Source of the DNA: Rosa chinensis
Taxonomy: Eukaryota; Streptophyta; Magnoliopsida; Rosales; Rosaceae
Length of the DNA stretch: 64,000 nt
Reading direction: 5' to 3'
Assembly (NCBI RefSeq): GCF_002994745.2
Contig: NC_037093.1
Span: 44,062,384-44,126,383, forward strand
In this document: piece by piece, positions 11,792 through 23,671 of the stretch
Layout: each line of letters opens with the position of its first letter
How positions within the stretch are numbered: the stretch's first letter is position 1
The notes under the pieces: generated by a model
Databases searched by the model: none
Told to the model about the DNA's origin: nothing
What the model saw: the letters and a program-made list of their open reading frames with translations, nothing else
Translations under genes and position numbers: made by a program

Positions 11792-12250
11792 GTATATTTC
11801 CGTATCTAGATCCCCATATAGATAGCTGTAACCATATCCATTAGCTGCATGTTCAGTTTTTTGAAAACTACCAAACTGACAAGGTAGCGGAACGTAATGA
11901 CGTCCATTACGGGAGAATAGGTCTTCTCGTAGTCGATTCCAGGGCGTTGTGAGAAGCCTTGCGCCACAAGGCGAGCTTTGTATCTTACAATCTCGTTTCT
12001 CTCATTACGCTTTCTAACGAATACCCATTTATGACCAACTGATTTAGTGTTGGCCGGTATTGGTACAACATTGCCAAATACCTTTCTTTACGCTAGAGAA
12101 TCAAGTTCTGCCTGGATCTCATTTTTCCATTTTGGCCAGTCAGCTCTACATTGACATTCATCAACGGAGCGTGGTTCGATGTCATCGGTCTCAATAATCT
12201 CACGCACCACTGAATACGCGAATACATCATCAATGATGATGGAGTTATAG

Positions 12251-14434
12251 AGGTAGGTTTATATGATAAGTGTTCAGACTATTGAGATATTACATGTAGG
12301 TCCCTAACTAATAACGTGGACAGCCACATAAGAAATAATATTTACAATAGGAGGCACCAAATTGATAATTTTTGAAAGTGTTGACGTTTTTATAATTTTT
12401 GAAAGTTGGGAACCATTCTGTTATTTATGTCTGATGTAAAGAAGTTTAAACTCCGTTGATGAAAATTGTAGGAGAGTTGAGCGGTGACAACCGCCATGAA
12501 GAGTTGGATATGCCCTTATGAGTGACTGCACCGATCTTTATGTGTTTGGGCAAACATTATAAATGGTCCCCTTAGTTTGGTCATGGCTATGTTTGCCCCC
12601 ATGGTTTAAAAATATCCAATTTTGGTCCTGGGGTTTCATTAATCAACTAATCTTGGTCCAACTATAACATTCCGTCTAACACCGTTAGTCAGACTCTCAC
12701 GTGCGCGACACATGCAGAGGTACTTTTGTCTTTTGCATTTAAACCTCAGTTACACACTCCTTGTTTACAACTCCACGTTTCAACTGCATCCCTTTCGTGC
12801 TCCTCTCTTTGGTGCTGCTCTCAAGAACACCAACAAGAATTGAAAAATTAAGGCTCCTCATGAATTGGAATCTACATCAAGAATTCCATTCCTCGATCAT
12901 GGTGCAGGTAAAAATATATCTCTCTCTTGATTTATATAAGGGCCTTTTATATAACTACGAAGAGGTCAAATAGAGTATATAACTACACATTAGTTCCCTG
13001 TTGTCTAGCGTATATGTATGTTAAGATCAACTTAACTCTTGATATATAAACAGCAAGCTAGAATATGATGAACTTATCACAATATATACAAAATCTGTGG
13101 CAATATGATTATTTTGAGTAAATATACAGTACTTCCCATTCTATCTTTAAGTGATAATTAAAAATCATGTGAAGTTTTTCTTTTTCTGAAGGAGTTCAAA
13201 TGTACTTAACAGATTTTTGTTTGTGTATTTATGCTACCTCTAAACAAATATGAGGCAAGCTCTATTTCCAGATATTTTCTCAATTGCAGGTGTTCAAGTT
13301 GAGGCAATTGAGGGTGCAGCAATTGGAGTGAAATCATTTTGCTTGAATGGGTAAAGAGAGATCATTGCCGTCGAGGAAGCTTCTGCAGCTGTGATCAAAA
13401 TTAGGGAGACAATTGGAGCTATTATTATTTGTGAAAAATTCTATGTAATTATAGCCCATGAATAATTGGTGTGTGAATGCTTGAGGTTCTTGGCATGTTG
13501 TTGCTGTTATAAATCTTGTAATAACTAGCGAGTGATCATTCTATTATCCTTGTTTCTCTTTGTTTTTGTGCCAAGTTGTCTTCTAACTTGATGTTTTAAA
13601 GACACAAAAAGATATAGCCACAACGTTCCACTACAAGACTGAAACTTCATGTCATACTTTTACTTATCAAGATTTCTTGTTTATTTTTTCTTGTCAGTGT
13701 CAAGATAAGTCCATCATTCGCTAAATATTTCTTTTGTATCACAGATCATGAAATTATATATCAATTATTATTACCAACATTAAAAACTATTTTGCCATTA
13801 AATATTAATTGGACTGGTAAAATAGATGAGAGAAAACACTAAATTGCAGCAAATTCATATATGAATACATAATTGAAAATCATTCCAAGCATACACAATA
13901 TTGACAAGACTCTTCTATTATGCCAAGCATGCTGCCAATACTTTTTTGAATATCAAAATAGACTACTAACTAGTTAAAGATTATTTGGACACCAAAAGAA
14001 AACACAATCACCTAAACAAATCATAAATTTGATTTATGGACGGCAACAACACTGCTCGTTTCTTCTGCTGAGGATTCAATCCAGGTGGTCTCCATCTGAG
14101 TGCAAAACCTTGTGTAGCCAACCCAAACTTCGAAGTTGATGTACTAGTCTTGTAAGACTTCTTTTGTGTTGGAGTCATCAGTCATGGATGTGCCAAACTT
14201 AGGAGCTAAAGTTCCAGCCTTCTGTTGAGGGATAATGTTTAATTACTCTAGGAGTTGAGATAGTTGTCTTGGAACAGTTTTTGTGTCTTGGATTTGTGGT
14301 GAAGTTGCCACCTCGTGACGCGTGCTCTTGTAATGGCAGGTTGACGAGGAACTTGAACCTGCAATCAAATCACCATTGATTCGTTCTTGTTTTGCTTCTC
14401 ACTTTTTTCATTGACCGCAATGCCAGTGAAAGAA
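12251..14434. other. Gene-poor stretch with repeat remnants
   Basis: No convincing gene. 12330-12545 is a copy of a dispersed repeat also seen at 23669-23930 and, inverted, at about 29330-29430; the shared blocks are GAGGCACCAAATT and GCCATGAAGAGTTGGATATG. At 12730-12910 and 13260-13560 there are exon-like GC-richer patches with a possible donor after CATGGTGCAG at 12908, but no frame links them. At 14030-14340 the minus strand holds a short open stretch rich in Pro, Gln and Lys, possibly the tail of a decayed transposase. Confidence 0.4.
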
Positions 14435-14437
14435 TAA

Positions 14438-15406
14438 ATGTGTTATTTGATTGCTTTGGTTTGGTCCTCTACTATTCTTTGGTCCTTCTACAATCTTTTC
14501 AGGAGAAGACTTACTACTATTCCTACTTGTCCAATATGTGGAAATGCAATTGAAACTACTGAGCACTTACTACTACTGTGTCCCTGGGTGGAGCTAGTGT
14601 GGTTTGGATTTCCTTTGGGAATAAGGATAAACAAGCAACAAATCACTACCCTTGATCAATGGCTTTTAAGTTTAACAAGTCAACAATTAAACAAGATGGA
14701 GTTTGAAAAGATGCTTACTGTTGTCAGCATTCTGTGTTGGAACATTTGGAAGGCAAGATGTGCCTTCTGGTACCAGCAGAGACCCGTCTCCCCAAGTCAC
14801 ACCATTACCACCTCTCTCAATCTGGTTTCGGAATTTCTTGAGGCATCGAAGTGGCCTCTGTCATCTCCGATACAAGACTCCAGCAGAGTGGTTGATCACT
14901 GCAATTGGATTGCTCCTCCTCCAGGTTTTACAGAGGTTAACTGTGATGCAGCTTGGGTAGCCCCGAATTCGGCTGGACTGGGAGTCATTATTAGAGACCA
15001 TTTGGGATCCTCCCTGGGTGGCTCTGCTATACCAGCTACTTGCTCGTCGGCGGCAATAGCAGAATCCGAAGCTTTCCTTTCCGGTGTTGATCTCGCCATT
15101 TCATTGAATTTGAAAATGGTAAAATTTGAATATGATACAAAAGAGGTTATTGAGAATTTGAAGCTTCCAATCTGTCGAAATTGGAAAATTTACCCGATCG
15201 TTGAGAAGATAAGGAGGCGCTGCACCTTCTTTGATTGTTCCTCTTGGGACTGGGTTCCCCGCGAAGCGAATAGAGCTGCTCACCTTGCAGCTTCTCTTGC
15301 CATTCGGACGGTGGGTCCTCTCCGATGGGCTAACCAGCCACCACCATCTTTTATTTGTGTGTTGAGGAATAATGGATTACCTTGTCCTCCTCCATTGGAG
15401 CGATAG
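14438..15406 (+). pseudogene. LINE ORF2 C-terminus (zinc-binding RT domain and RNase H)
   Basis: This is a 322-codon open frame with two retroelement domains. Residues about 30-50 hold the zf-RVT signature CPICG...ETTEHLLLLCPW. Residues about 165-295 are a LINE RNase H. That domain has EVNCDAAW with the first Asp, IAESEAFLSGVD with the Glu, FEYDTKEV with the second Asp, and PREANRAAHLAASLA near the end. It is uninterrupted but is only the 3' third of a LINE ORF2, so it cannot retrotranspose by itself. The ATG is internal to the ancestral ORF. Confidence 0.85.
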
Positions 15407-15459
15407 GTTGTAGAGATTTTTCTCTATTTTTTGTCTAGACTTTCTAGGTTTTTTCGGGT

Positions 15460-16163
15460 AAAATTCTCAAATGGTACCCGAATTATCACAAAATGCACTT
15501 TTTGATACCTACAAATTTTCAGAGAGTCTAGTGGTATCTGTAGTATCTCTCCATTAGCCATTTTAGTACTTCCGTCAATTATTCAGTTAAAGTATGGATA
15601 AAATCGTAAAAACTCTATTTTTTATATTTTTTTTACAAATCTTTTATAAAACTAAATTAAACTTGGTTAAAAAAAAGAGAGCTAGAATTGAATTTAATTA
15701 GTGAATATCTATATTTACTTACTACTTCCATTGGTTAATCCTATTAATTGTTTGAGAAAAAATTATCTCATTAGTTGACCAAATGAATATATATTAAATT
15801 TTTATAAAAAATAACTAAACACAAACAAAATACTTAAATTAATTACCCCAAGTAACCCGAGAATAGTGAAGAACATATTGGGTATTATTTTTATTTTTTT
15901 ATGTGTCAAATTACTTTTTAATTATAGACCTTCAATATACTATATACCATAATTCTAGATATGAATGAAAAGATCATTTTACCCTTATTATTCTACTCAT
16001 ATGAGTCTCACATGGACGCCACGTAGGCTTTTTTAACGGAATAATGGACGGAAGTATTATAAGGGCTAATGGAGTAATAGTGCAGATACCACTAGACTCT
16101 CTAAAAATTTATAGGTACCAAAAAGTGTATTTCGTAATAGTTCGGGTACCATTTGAGGATTTT
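15460..16163. mobile_element. Long-TIR MITE (about 118-bp TIRs) nested in the LINE 3'UTR
   Basis: The left arm from AAAATTCTCAAATGGTACC to about 15577 is matched in inverted form at 16046-16163. The match includes the ACTTTTTG(A/G)TACCTA and AGAGAGTCTAGTGGTATCTG blocks. The central 470 bp is AT-rich and non-coding. The terminal sequence and long arms suit a Mutator-derived MITE. A clear 9-bp duplication was not identified. Confidence 0.85.
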
Positions 16164-16198
16164 GTTTCTTTTCTGTTTCTATGTCCGGAGTGGACTTA

Positions 16199-16532
16199 GA
16201 GCATCTCCAACAGAGTAGCTAAATTTAATTTTTAGCTATATTTAACTATTTTTGAAGCAAAATTCAGCTCCAACAGACTAGCTATAGCTTAGCTATATTT
16301 AACTTTAGCTAAATTGACTAGCTATATTTAGATAGAGAATCCTACATAGCTAAAGCAAAAGTTATATTTCTCTCTCCTCTTTTGTCCACATGTCAGTTTA
16401 CGATTCGATGAAACATAATATTTCACTTACAAATAGCTATCATTGATGGAGCAACATTGTTAAATCAATAGCTATAATTCACAAGTTTAGCTAAATTTAA
16501 CTATAAAAAAAATTCTACTGTTGGAGATGCTC
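16199..16532. mobile_element. PIF/Harbinger (Tourist-like) MITE with TTA target duplication
   Basis: The element starts GAGCATCTCCAACAG and ends with the exact inverted copy CTGTTGGAGATGCTC. It is flanked on both sides by TTA (16196-16198 and 16533-16535), the 3-bp duplication expected of PIF/Harbinger elements. It is 334 bp, AT-rich and non-coding. Confidence 0.92.
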
Positions 16533-16642
16533 TTAGGTGGAAGAAACTCCCTTTCATTGTAAGCTATCGGCCTCAGTTATTCCTGGGCTTCTTGGGCTCT
16601 GTCCCTTAATGAATGATTTTCATTATCTAAAAAAAAAAAAAA

Positions 16643-17446
16643 TTCTTTGTTTCTCAACATTAAATTAACAAAAAAAGATCTCTGTACAGCGGTTTTCTTA
16701 GTTTTCCCAGAACTCATTTGTGGCAATACACACATGCACTCATTTATGTATAATCACACATGCCGACATTGTTAATAAAACTTGTGTTTCGTATAAAAAA
16801 CATGAGACATACATGATATGTATATGTATGGAGACCATATCACTTGAATCATTGTTGCATTCCTATTTACCTTGAGGTTTGGTATGGATCAAATTGGTGT
16901 TAGAAAGTTTCGCTTATGTTTACTGCTACCTACCTATCAAGAAACTTGTTATTACTCACTTGAGATTTCACTGGCGGCAATCTGATCATTGCCTCTGTTA
17001 GAAGGATGAGAAAGAAACCGAAAAAGAACTGATACGACAATTGCAAGCAAACATTGTTGCTTTTCGATCTCTTCAAATTTCCATGGCTTATGCTTCGTTC
17101 TCATCACTTTTCCGTCCAAGATTATTGCTTTAATGTCTAAGTGACCAGAAAATCTACAATTCAAAATGACACTTTTAATATGAATAGGTTTGATTGTCTT
17201 TGATTAACTGAGGGGAGGTTGATCATGGTTCACAGAGCGTCCTGAGGATTTTATGAAACCCTGGTTATTCTACTTATACTAACACACCGCTTTTCCTATT
17301 GTCAACTTTTTTTTTTTGAGAATATTCCTATTGTCAACTTTTTGAATCCAAAGAAAGAGGATTGGATTGAGATGGAAGAAGACAAAAAAAAATAGAGGAT
17401 AAAATTAAAAAATAAGTAAAAAGTGTTATGCATTTTTATTTTTAAC
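16643..17446. other. Spacer, no gene recognised
   Basis: AT-rich sequence with T- and A-runs. The minus-strand 70-codon frame at 16952-17164 has no recognisable domain. The final 20 bases (17427-17449) align with the inverted repeat copy near 29.43 kb, which indicates that the CACTA element to the right landed inside an older dispersed repeat. Confidence 0.4.
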
Positions 17447-17579
17447 ATACACTACTAAAAATTTGTTCATAGACATCGCATGTTTTAAATCGGTCAGACT
17501 TGCCCACGATGTAAAAAAGTAATCTAATATCGTTTTACGAAAATACCGATTTAAATGTATATCATTAACATCGGTTCTT

Positions 17580-18210
17580 AAAATGACCGGTGTTAAAAGT
17601 TTTGTTTGAAAATTTGCGGGAACCTATTTTTGCAAAAAGCGCCAAGTCTTTAAGTGAAATGAGGAAGTGGGGACTAAAACTCAAAATTTTCACACTTAGA
17701 AAAAAAATTGCGCCCGACCCCAAAACTGAAACACAAACCCTAAGCCCCATTCTCAACCCAAAATCGAGCTCCTCCTAAACTCAAGCTCCTCTTCCTCCTC
17801 CTCACCATCACAATCATCCCCTCCTCCATTCTCAGGCGGAATCTGAAGCGCCGAGATCCCGACCTAGATCTAAAATTGAATCCTGAGCTCGGCCTTGATC
17901 TGAGATTGGCAGAGTTGAAGAAATTAAAGAAGAATGGTTCTTTCCTCTCAAGCCCCACCGAAGTCGGGGTTGGAGCAACCCAGTTGCACTCAACTGCGCC
18001 GTGTCTGACTCTCTCCGTGACTCCTTGTCTTCGTCTCCGCCGTTTCTGACTCTCTCTGTCCCCGACTCTCTGTCTCCGCCTCTCCGGTCTCCCGTCTTCG
18101 AGTCTCAGTCTCCGAGCTCCGGGTATCTCTCTCTCCGTCTTCTTCTACTCCTCTTCCTCTTCTTCTTCTCTTCTTATCTTCTTCTTAATCTGATTGAATC
18201 ATGAATCACC
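17580..18210 (+). other. GC/CT-rich leader-like block inside the CACTA element
   Basis: The sequence changes abruptly from AT-rich to CT-rich (17760-18190), with runs such as CTCCTCTTCCTCCTCCTC and repeated CTCTCCG/CCGACTCTC. It resembles a plant promoter/5'UTR segment and lies upstream of the captured exons. It may be captured host DNA. No protein frame is convincing. Confidence 0.4.
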
Positions 18211-18496
18211 CATTTGAAATTGAAATTGAATTCCTCAGAGTAATGAAATTGTATGTATGAATGTATCCTGATAATCTGAATATGTTGGTCTGGCCCAGAT
18301 TGGAGCTACTTTCATGGCCAGGCGGCCAGCAGAATCTAGATGACTAGATCGGGAAAATCGATCGCATTGATCTGCTATGATGCTTCTTTGCTTTGGTCAA
18401 TCTCGACCAAACGATCACCTCAATGAAAATTGAAATTGTAAGTTATTTCTTTTTCTAGAATTCTAGTTGTTGAATGTTGAATTGTTGATGTCTTGA

Positions 18497-18536
<40 letters not shown>

Positions 18537-18541
<5 letters not shown>

Positions 18542-18944
18542 TCCTATCCAGAGCGGAGCTCTGCTTTGAAATTAACGTGTGAAGTTTGAGTTTTTGGTCA
18601 CTTTTCGGTCGCATATCCACATCTCGACCGTTCAGTTTTTAGGTACTAGTGTATAGATCGTCTCTGCAAATTTTCAACCAAATTGATGATCGTTAAGGTA
18701 TCTAACTCGCTTAAACCAATGGACGGACTGAATCTGTCAACCTGAACCGTACTAGCTTTAAGGTAGTTATCAATGCCTTAACGATCATCATTTTGGTTGA
18801 AAATTTGCAGAGACGATCTATACACTAGTACCTAAAAACTGAACGGTCGAGATGTGGATATGGATATGCGACCGAAAAGTGACCCAAAACTTGAACTTCA
18901 CACGTTAATTTTCAAAGCGGAGCTCCGCTTTGGATGGGATCTGT
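18537..18944. mobile_element. Foldback MITE in a (TA)n tract, copy 1
   Basis: A roughly 408-bp unit begins ACAGATCCTATCCAGAGCGG and ends with the near-inverse, arms over 150 bp long, including AGCGGAGCTC(C/T)GCTTT and CTGAACGGTCGAGATGTGG. It is embedded in TA repeats on both sides (18499-18536 and 18945-18965), as for Micron-like elements that target TA microsatellites. A second copy lies at 57103-57503 with its unique centre in the opposite orientation. Confidence 0.85.
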
Positions 18945-20087
18945 GTGTATATATATATATATATTGTGCTATTGCTGATTTACCGATTATGTTTACAATG
19001 AGATTGGCTGTTAATCTGAAAGATGAAAGCTTGAGAGTTGAATGCTTTCCTGGGTAAGTTAATCTGCCTTAATTTGCAGGCTTGGTGATTGTATTCAGAT
19101 ATTCTTCTTCTTCAATTCATCAATTGCCCCACCAATTCACCAATTGTCATCACCAATTGTCTAGAACTGCTGCTTCATATGTGTAAGGTAGTTAGAAACT
19201 TAAAATAAAGCTTGAAAGTTGAAAGCTTTCCTGGGTAATTATTAATTAATTCAACATTCCTGTAAGTTAGTGTCTAGAAGCCCTCAGAAGCAGAGGGCCA
19301 CAATTCCTTTCAAACCACTGAGCTTCTCTCTATTTTGCTTCAATACCAGAAATCTACTTTCTCTTGGTAAGAACTTCTACTCTCTGTTAAATTCCTGTTC
19401 TTAAATCTATTCAAGGTTCTTGTGGAATGCACTTTTGATAATTACCCAGCTTTGGTAACCCCATTAGGATGGACTGGAATTGAACATTTTTACTGCACTC
19501 CGAGTGTTTGATGTTATGCCTCAAAGACAACACCCAAGCTGAACCAGTGGGCTATTCTATGATTTTCGAAAAACCTATACACCTTGTTTTACTCTCAGTT
19601 TTTGACAGCTTAAAGTAGACTCTTCAATGATCATTTTGAGCTTGGTTTCACGAAAAACGGAGTTAAAATGAGATGCTTGTGCTATTTTGAAGTTACTGCA
19701 CTGTTTCAGGATTTCTGCATAATCCAGCTTTTCTGTAATTTCATATTCTTGTTTGACCCTCCATTTTAACTTCGATTACCATGAAACTTTGCAAAATAGT
19801 AGCTTTGCATGTCTACTTCAAATCTGGAAAGTTTTGCTTGAAATCACTGAAAGACAAATTGTTGGTGAAATTTTCTTGCTTGTTACCAGTTTTCTGAAAT
19901 TTTCTCAAACTTGCAGCTTATTGTTGCAAACAATTGATTTGAGAACCTTTACACTTATTTTTCTGTCCTCGATCTTGAATCTAAAAACTCAAGAAATCCT
20001 ATGCACTCAACAGCAATCTTGTCATTTTAGAATATATTACTAAATCGGAAAATTATCATGACAATGCTCTCATATGCATTATTGCAG

Positions 20088-20158
20088 TTCATGCCACACT
20101 GTTCAAAAATGCAGTTGTTTTCCGTGTAGTGAATTACGAGCTTGTCTTCCCAATAGAG
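20088..20158 (+). other. Possible additional captured exon, gene unknown
   Basis: An acceptor (ATTATTGCAG) and a donor (AATAGAG then GTATAAA) bracket about 70 bp. They could encode HATLFKNAVVFRVVNYELVF. I do not recognise it as part of the M16 protein. A similar exon-like piece occurs at 22340-22425 (EHPKLAAFIKELGDGV in one frame). Both may be cargo from other genes. Confidence 0.3.
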
Positions 20159-20655
20159 GTATAAATTCCGTTTCTCATTCATAATATCAGTAGTCTTGTT
20201 GATGTATGATATATGTGTTGCTGAGGCCTTTATATATGTTACATTGATGTGAAATAGCCTTGTTGAGGTGTGATTGATATGTTTATATTGATCCTGGGTT
20301 TTGATGCCTTGCTGGAACTTTTTAGTTGCTGATATTCATTCTTGTAGCATCATATGAAGCTAGCGAAGTATAAGCAGAATTATGTATGCACTGTCATCTT
20401 TTGTAGGCAACTCATGTGTCTTAATTTCTAGCATTAGTGGCAACTGCTTGTAATGTTTGTTAATTTAGTTCAATTGGGACTATATTTCATGTGTTCCTCT
20501 TTTATTTCATTCATTTATTAATAGCTCTGAAATATATCTGAAAGAATCAGAGAGTACATAACTGTCAAATGAGAAATTACATTATTGTATTTTGGAGTTT
20601 TTTTAGTGGAAAATGTAGAACTATTTTCAACTTACTGCCATCTCTATATGTGCAG

Positions 20656-21356
20656 CTTTACATTGAAGGCCTTGGTTATGGAAATCTGTTAGAAGAAGAA
20701 GCAATTAGCCTTTTGAATATGGTGAAAACAATTTTTTCTGGACAACCACTTCCTACCAAACTGATGCTTAAGAACATTTGTATTTGTCTCGCTCCTGATG
20801 CTAACCTCATTAGAGATGTCAGTGTGAAGTACAAGACTGAAACAAACTCTGTGATTCAGGTAATAAAAACGGATTTGTTTCTTTTTTGTGTATCCATATA
20901 TAACTGTACATTCTTCGCCTTATATGTGGATTTCTTTTCTTTTTTATGTCACATTGTAGCTATATTTTCAAATTGAGCGGGCAGTGGGATTGAGTCCACC
21001 AGATTGAGAGCATTAATAGATCTTTTTGATGAAATTATAGACGAACCATTTTACGATCAACTAAGGTAATTTTTTAGAGCTGAAAGTGTTACTTAAACAT
21101 TGACTTGCTAGAAACCTGAATTTGATAATGAGTCTTTTAGGGGGTGGATGGTGTATATTGAGATTTATACTCTTAAAATTGTTGATGTATTTCTGGATAT
21201 AGGACGAAGGAGCAGCTGGGATATGTTGTTCAGTGTGACTGGGAGGTGATATTTGGTGTTTTTGGCTTTTATTTCATAGTTCAATCGTCGGAGTACAACC
21301 CAATGTACTTGCAGCGGAGAGTTGACAACATTATCAATGGTCTGGAAGACATTTTG
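20656..21356 (+). pseudogene. Captured exons of a plant insulin-degrading-enzyme-like (M16) gene
   Basis: Three exons in original order keep GT..AG borders: 20656-20859 (68 codons, starting LYIEGLGYGNLLEEEA), 20960-21065 (ending in a DLFDEIIDEPFYDQLR block) and 21203-21356 (TKEQLGYVV..., VFGFYFIVQSSEYNP, RRVDNIINGLEDIL). These correspond to the C-terminal half of peroxisomal/cytosolic M16A peptidases, after the third M16 repeat. The zinc-binding HxxEH domain is absent. The middle exon is 106 bp and holds a net frameshift between LYFQIERAV and STRLRALIDLF, so no continuous peptide is made. It is surrounded by CACTA sequence, which points to transduplication. Confidence 0.85.
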
Positions 21357-22899
21357 GTAAGCATTTGAGGTTCCTTTCATATACTGCTAGTGAGTAGTGC
21401 CTTAAGAGCTAGATAGCAACAATAATAAGATAATGATAGGCTTAATACTAGTTAAGCTTTTTTGATCAAAATTTTTGAATCAACATTTCATAAGCATTGT
21501 AATTCTTATGCTCTACTAATTCTTCTTCTTCTTTTTTTAACCAAGATGATAATCCTATGGCCTTGCAATTTGAGTTTCCACAATGCAAGATATACAAGTC
21601 ATTTCTAGTTTTAAAACGGATTCAATCAAGTGAATGAAAAAGTGAGAAGGCCTCATGGCTTTCCATCTGCTGTCCGAAAGATGGATACTCGAAATGACCT
21701 ATTTGCTGCGAGTGACCCAATTTCACTTCATTGTGCATTTTGTTTATGAATGGTGATTGAATGGAACTTGTGTATTTGTGTTGCTATATTGTGAATGTTT
21801 TGTCAATATGTTCGACTGGTTGTTATAATCAATATTTAGGAGTTGCAGAAATTGGGTTCTAATGGATGAAAGTTTTTGTTTTGAATTATGTGATTGTGAG
21901 TTGAATATCTGGTTTGCTGTTTGAGTTTCTGTTTCTTGGGATTTCTTTTGGTACTTGGAAGGAATGAGAAAGAGTTAAGGAGCGAGGAATATGTGCAGGG
22001 TTTTAGTTTTAATTTTGTACTATTGTATCTTCATAGCAGCTGTGACTCTATTTTGCGGTAGTTTTTATCTGTAAAGTAGAAGCCTTTATTATGGTCATGG
22101 ATTCTTAATACCTGTTGTCAATGACCTTAGTGTATTGGCCAGTTTAGGGACCATTCTTGCTGCGAGATTGAGTTCTTTTATCATTTAAATTACTGGAGAT
22201 GTACTTGAGTTATATTTTGGCAATAGCAATATCACTATGCAAGGTCTCGGGTTCAATCGTAGTACATTAATAGGTGACGAGATTTTCTAATGTCCCCTTT
22301 CTGTGACTTCTCATGTTAAGCAAATATTGTAAAAGAATGTGGAGCATCCAAAGCTTGCTGCATTCATCAAGGAACTGGGTGATGGAGTCCGGAGAATATC
22401 TTACTTTTCCTCAAAACCAGTATGAGGTAAAGGGTAGGGTTCTTCACTATCTTGAGTCCAGAGAAGAGGCAAGTTTCCTCATCATGTCAATTGAAACTTG
22501 AGTTGTGCTTTGGTGATATTGAAGTATTGGTTCCTTGTTGTAGGATACCATTGGTTTGCAATCTTTTGCTGGTGGTGGAAAGTTATTGCAGTTAATATTT
22601 TGATTTCTACATGGTTCAACAGGACTTTTGGCTACTAACATGATTTTGAGTAAGGCTAGTTTTTGCTTTGAAGGAAAGTTTGGTGTATGTAGAACTGATG
22701 TAGTTGGTTGCTAATATGTTTATGGGCTAGCATTTGTAGGTTTTGGGGTTTTATTTTGTGAATTATATAGAACCATGAATGAAGATGAGAAAATTAATGG
22801 AAAGCCCCAATTTTTGGATGATGAGAAATGTATTTCTAGATCTTTTCCCACCACCACCAGTTACATGATTATTTGCACATCATTTTTATATGTATGAAC

Positions 22900-23668
22900 T
22901 GATGTATATAAATGGGAAACAAAACACTAATGTCAAAGAAAACGATGTCAATTCAGAGATTACAAATCAGTACCTAAAACTGGACTGATGTCTCATGATT
23001 ATGAACATATCGAAATGTCACCCAAAAATCGATGTACACAAAACCAATGCACATCGATATCTAAACACTAAACCGTTATCTACTGTCAACGTACAAATCA
23101 GCTGTTATAAAGTAAACCGATTTACCATGAAATACAGGACATCAGTTTTGAAAAATAGAAATGATGTCTACAAAACTACTAGACATCGTTTCAACTAACG
23201 AAAAGCGATGTTCCTAGTAACATAAAACATCATTCTTAATAGATTAACTGATGTTGCCTAAAGGTACATACATCGTTCTCAGGAGAACAAGGCGGCAAGA
23301 TGCACATAAAAATGGACACGAACAAACAAAATTTTTTGGAGACTGATGTCTATGAGAGTATTAGACATCATTTCTGAAATTGTAATCGATTTAAATGTTC
23401 ACTTAGGTATTGTTCGAGATATACTTTATTAAGCATAAAATGTGAAAATATGAAGAATTAGACATACCTAACATACAAAAATATGATGATTATAACGATT
23501 ATACATCAATTTGTTTTTTAGAATCGATGTTGGTTGTTGTCTAGGACATCGGTTAAAAACGCGCTTATACTGATGTCTATATCTTTATCTACACCCACTA
23601 AGACATCGGTCGAAAATTAGTTTAACATCGGTTCTAGGCCGATGTCTATGAACAAAATTCTAGTAGTG
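22900..23668. repeat. CACTA 3' subterminal repeat zone
   Basis: More than ten ACATCG/CGATGT motifs, many extended to ACATCGGT or GATGTCTA, recur in both orientations up to the terminal inverted repeat. They match the motif set in the first 150 bp of the element. Confidence 0.8.
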
Positions 23669-23671
23669 ATA

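Larger units (their letters stand above)
10136..12250 (-). mobile_element. 5'-truncated Ty1-copia element (family 1, copy 1)
   Basis: Read on the minus strand, this holds decayed integrase-RT linker, RT, RNase H, a PPT and a 3' LTR. It breaks off near 12247, where similarity to the copia element at 58.5-64 kb (homologous point near 60.55 kb) ends. No gag, protease or integrase core and no 5' LTR are present. The same family occurs at the right edge of the window, with a matching LTR and pol order. Confidence 0.9.
14435..16642 (+). mobile_element. 5'-truncated LINE with zf-RVT and RNase H, carrying two nested MITEs
   Basis: The coding part (14438-15406) is followed by a 3'UTR that is interrupted by two MITEs (15460-16163 and 16199-16532). 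It resumes with a CTTTCATTGTAAGC...TGAATGATTTTC sequence and ends in a 14-A tail at 16629-16642. The reverse transcriptase and ORF1 are absent. No exact target-site duplication was found. Confidence 0.85.
17450..23668. mobile_element. Non-autonomous CACTA (En/Spm) transposon with captured gene fragments
   Basis: The ends are CACTACTA(A/G)AATTTTGTTCATAG-like and perfectly placed inverted copies, flanked by a 3-bp ATA duplication (17447-17449 and 23669-23671). Both subterminal zones (17460-17600 and 22900-23660) are crowded with ACATCGGT/GATGTCTA motifs in both orientations, the classic CACTA subterminal repeats. No transposase (TNPD- or TNPA-like) frame is seen in the 6.2 kb, so it must have moved in trans. 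The interior carries host-like cargo: a GC-rich leader-like block at 17.6-18.2 kb, a foldback MITE, and exons of an M16 peptidase gene at 20.66-21.36 kb. Confidence 0.88.
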
